64,000 nt of DNA from the NCBI RefSeq assembly GCF_024297185.1, contig NZ_JANCTD010000008.1, forward strand, positions 1-64,000. The letters are read 5' to 3'. Origin of the DNA: Lewinella sp. JB7. GTDB taxonomy: Bacteria > Bacteroidota > Bacteroidia > Chitinophagales > Saprospiraceae. The notes under the pieces are model-generated. The model searched no databases. It had not been told where the DNA came from and saw only the letters and a program-made list of their open reading frames with translations. Shown here piece after piece: positions 63,551 to 64,000 of the stretch. Made by a program: the position numbers and the translations under genes. Numbering within the stretch: the first letter of the stretch is position 1; each line of letters opens with the position of its first letter.

Positions 63551-64000
63551 TCATGAGACTATTATTCGTCCTTCTAATTTTCACGGCCGGTCTCTCGGCT
63601 CAGGTATCTATCCGCGTTGATCAGGCGCTCGATCAGTGCGTCCCAAAGGGACAGGGATTTGCGACACTGGTGGTTTCCGCCAGTGGTGGAACGGCCCCGT
63701 ACTACTTCGAGCTGAAGGCTGCGAGTGGTGAGTCCGTCCCCGTGCTGGACACGTCTGCTGTCGACGACGAGCTCGTCACCTTCAATGTCCTCGGTGGCTC
63801 CCGCTACGTGGTGGCCGTCGCGGATGCGGTGGGGGCCCGGGACACGACCGCCCCCGTTTTCCTGAAGTTCGACGCTACGCCGCCCACGGTCAGCCTGCTT
63901 TCCATAACCTACCCGACCTCGACCGCCAGCCTGGACGGGGAGCTCGTGGCGCTGGTGAAGGATTCGCGAGGTGTAGTCCGGTCGCTAACCGATGGCGGCT
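63547..64000 (+). CDS. Secreted SprB-repeat-like protein (partial, runs off window)
   Basis: The first 151 residues of a gene starting ATG at 63547, overlapping the previous TGA (ATGA). The N-terminus RLLFVLLIFTAGLSAQ is a clear signal peptide. The next ~100 residues (QCVPKGQGFATLVVSASGG, TAPYYFELK, NVLGGSRYVVAVADAVG) follow the SprB-repeat pattern of gliding-motility adhesins: C, then GG-x-x-P-Y-x-(F/Y), then GG-x-Y-x-V-x-V-x-D. The frame is open to the window edge. It may be a fibre component or a surface protein of the lysogen. Confidence 0.72.
   Translation, partial: MIMRLLFVLLIFTAGLSAQVSIRVDQALDQCVPKGQGFATLVVSASGGTAPYYFELKAASGESVPVLDTSAVDDELVTFNVLGGSRYVVAVADAVGARDTTAPVFLKFDATPPTVSLLSITYPTSTASLDGELVALVKDSRGVVRSLTDGG

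Larger units (their letters stand above)
43473..64000. mobile_element. Siphovirus-type prophage (left end and structural module; right end outside window)
   Basis: From an AT-rich border at 43473-43961 onward all genes run rightward: integrase, HNH, terminases, HK97-type head genes, tail genes with a lambda-like frameshift, tape measure, tail tip, tailspike-like protein. The order and tight overlaps are those of HK97/lambda-like siphoviruses. No repressor, replication or lysis genes are seen, so they must lie to the right or be missing. The att sites cannot be defined without the right end. Confidence 0.9.

Noticed and set aside
43473-64000. Diversity-generating retroelement or CRISPR array in the prophage
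   Set aside because: No reverse transcriptase, template/variable repeat pair or regularly spaced direct repeats were seen.

Overview
The window looks like chromosomal DNA from a high-GC member of the Bacteroidota, probably a Saprospiria/Lewinella-like marine bacterium. That placement is an inference. It rests on a SusC/SusD pair, a TonB-dependent receptor paired with a DUF4249 lipoprotein, a type IX secretion (T9SS) C-terminal sorting domain, signal peptides ending in AQ, and a recurring TAYC(T)TTG element that matches the TAnnTTTG -7 box of this phylum.

Positions 1-506 are the 3' end of an rRNA operon: the 23S tail, a spacer with no tRNA, 5S rRNA and a strong terminator. Positions 562-43472 are host genes. 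They encode a membrane-anchored subtilisin, an SDR with a degenerate active site, a CPA1-type antiporter, a PLP enzyme, a TonB receptor/DUF4249 pair, a secreted protein, an AraC regulator with a palindrome-rich upstream region, a DEVD-box RNA helicase, a YdeP-type molybdopterin oxidoreductase with FdhD, a pRiA4b ORF-3-like protein, a large BNR-repeat protein, a Kelch/T9SS protein, a serine hydrolase, ribosomal proteins L20 and L35, a glyoxalase-fold protein, a secreted esterase, a divergent uridine kinase/nucleoside transporter pair, SusC/SusD, a nitroreductase, a GNAT acetyltransferase, a coupled TPR/outer-membrane-barrel pair, and a three-gene group of a membrane protein, a linalool dehydratase/isomerase-like protein and a GMC oxidoreductase.

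From about 43.5 kb to the right edge lies a long-tailed (siphovirus-type) prophage whose right end is outside the window. Its order is tyrosine integrase, HNH endonuclease, small and large terminase, portal, prohead protease, HK97-fold capsid, head-tail connector genes, tail tube, tail-assembly chaperones, tape measure, tail-tip protein, tailspike-like protein and a truncated last gene. The module is tightly packed and the starts and stops of many genes overlap. The two chaperone frames are joined by a GGGAAAG slippery heptamer of the lambda type, which predicts a programmed -1 frameshift.

The most unusual feature is at the right edge. Two consecutive genes, translationally coupled to the tail-tip gene, begin with typical Bacteroidota Sec signal peptides. 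The first has coiled coil plus a pectate-lyase-like beta-helix and a tail-fibre-like C-terminus. The second looks like a SprB-type adhesin repeat protein. A phage tail module that appears to export its own receptor-binding or surface proteins is the best candidate here for an undescribed system.
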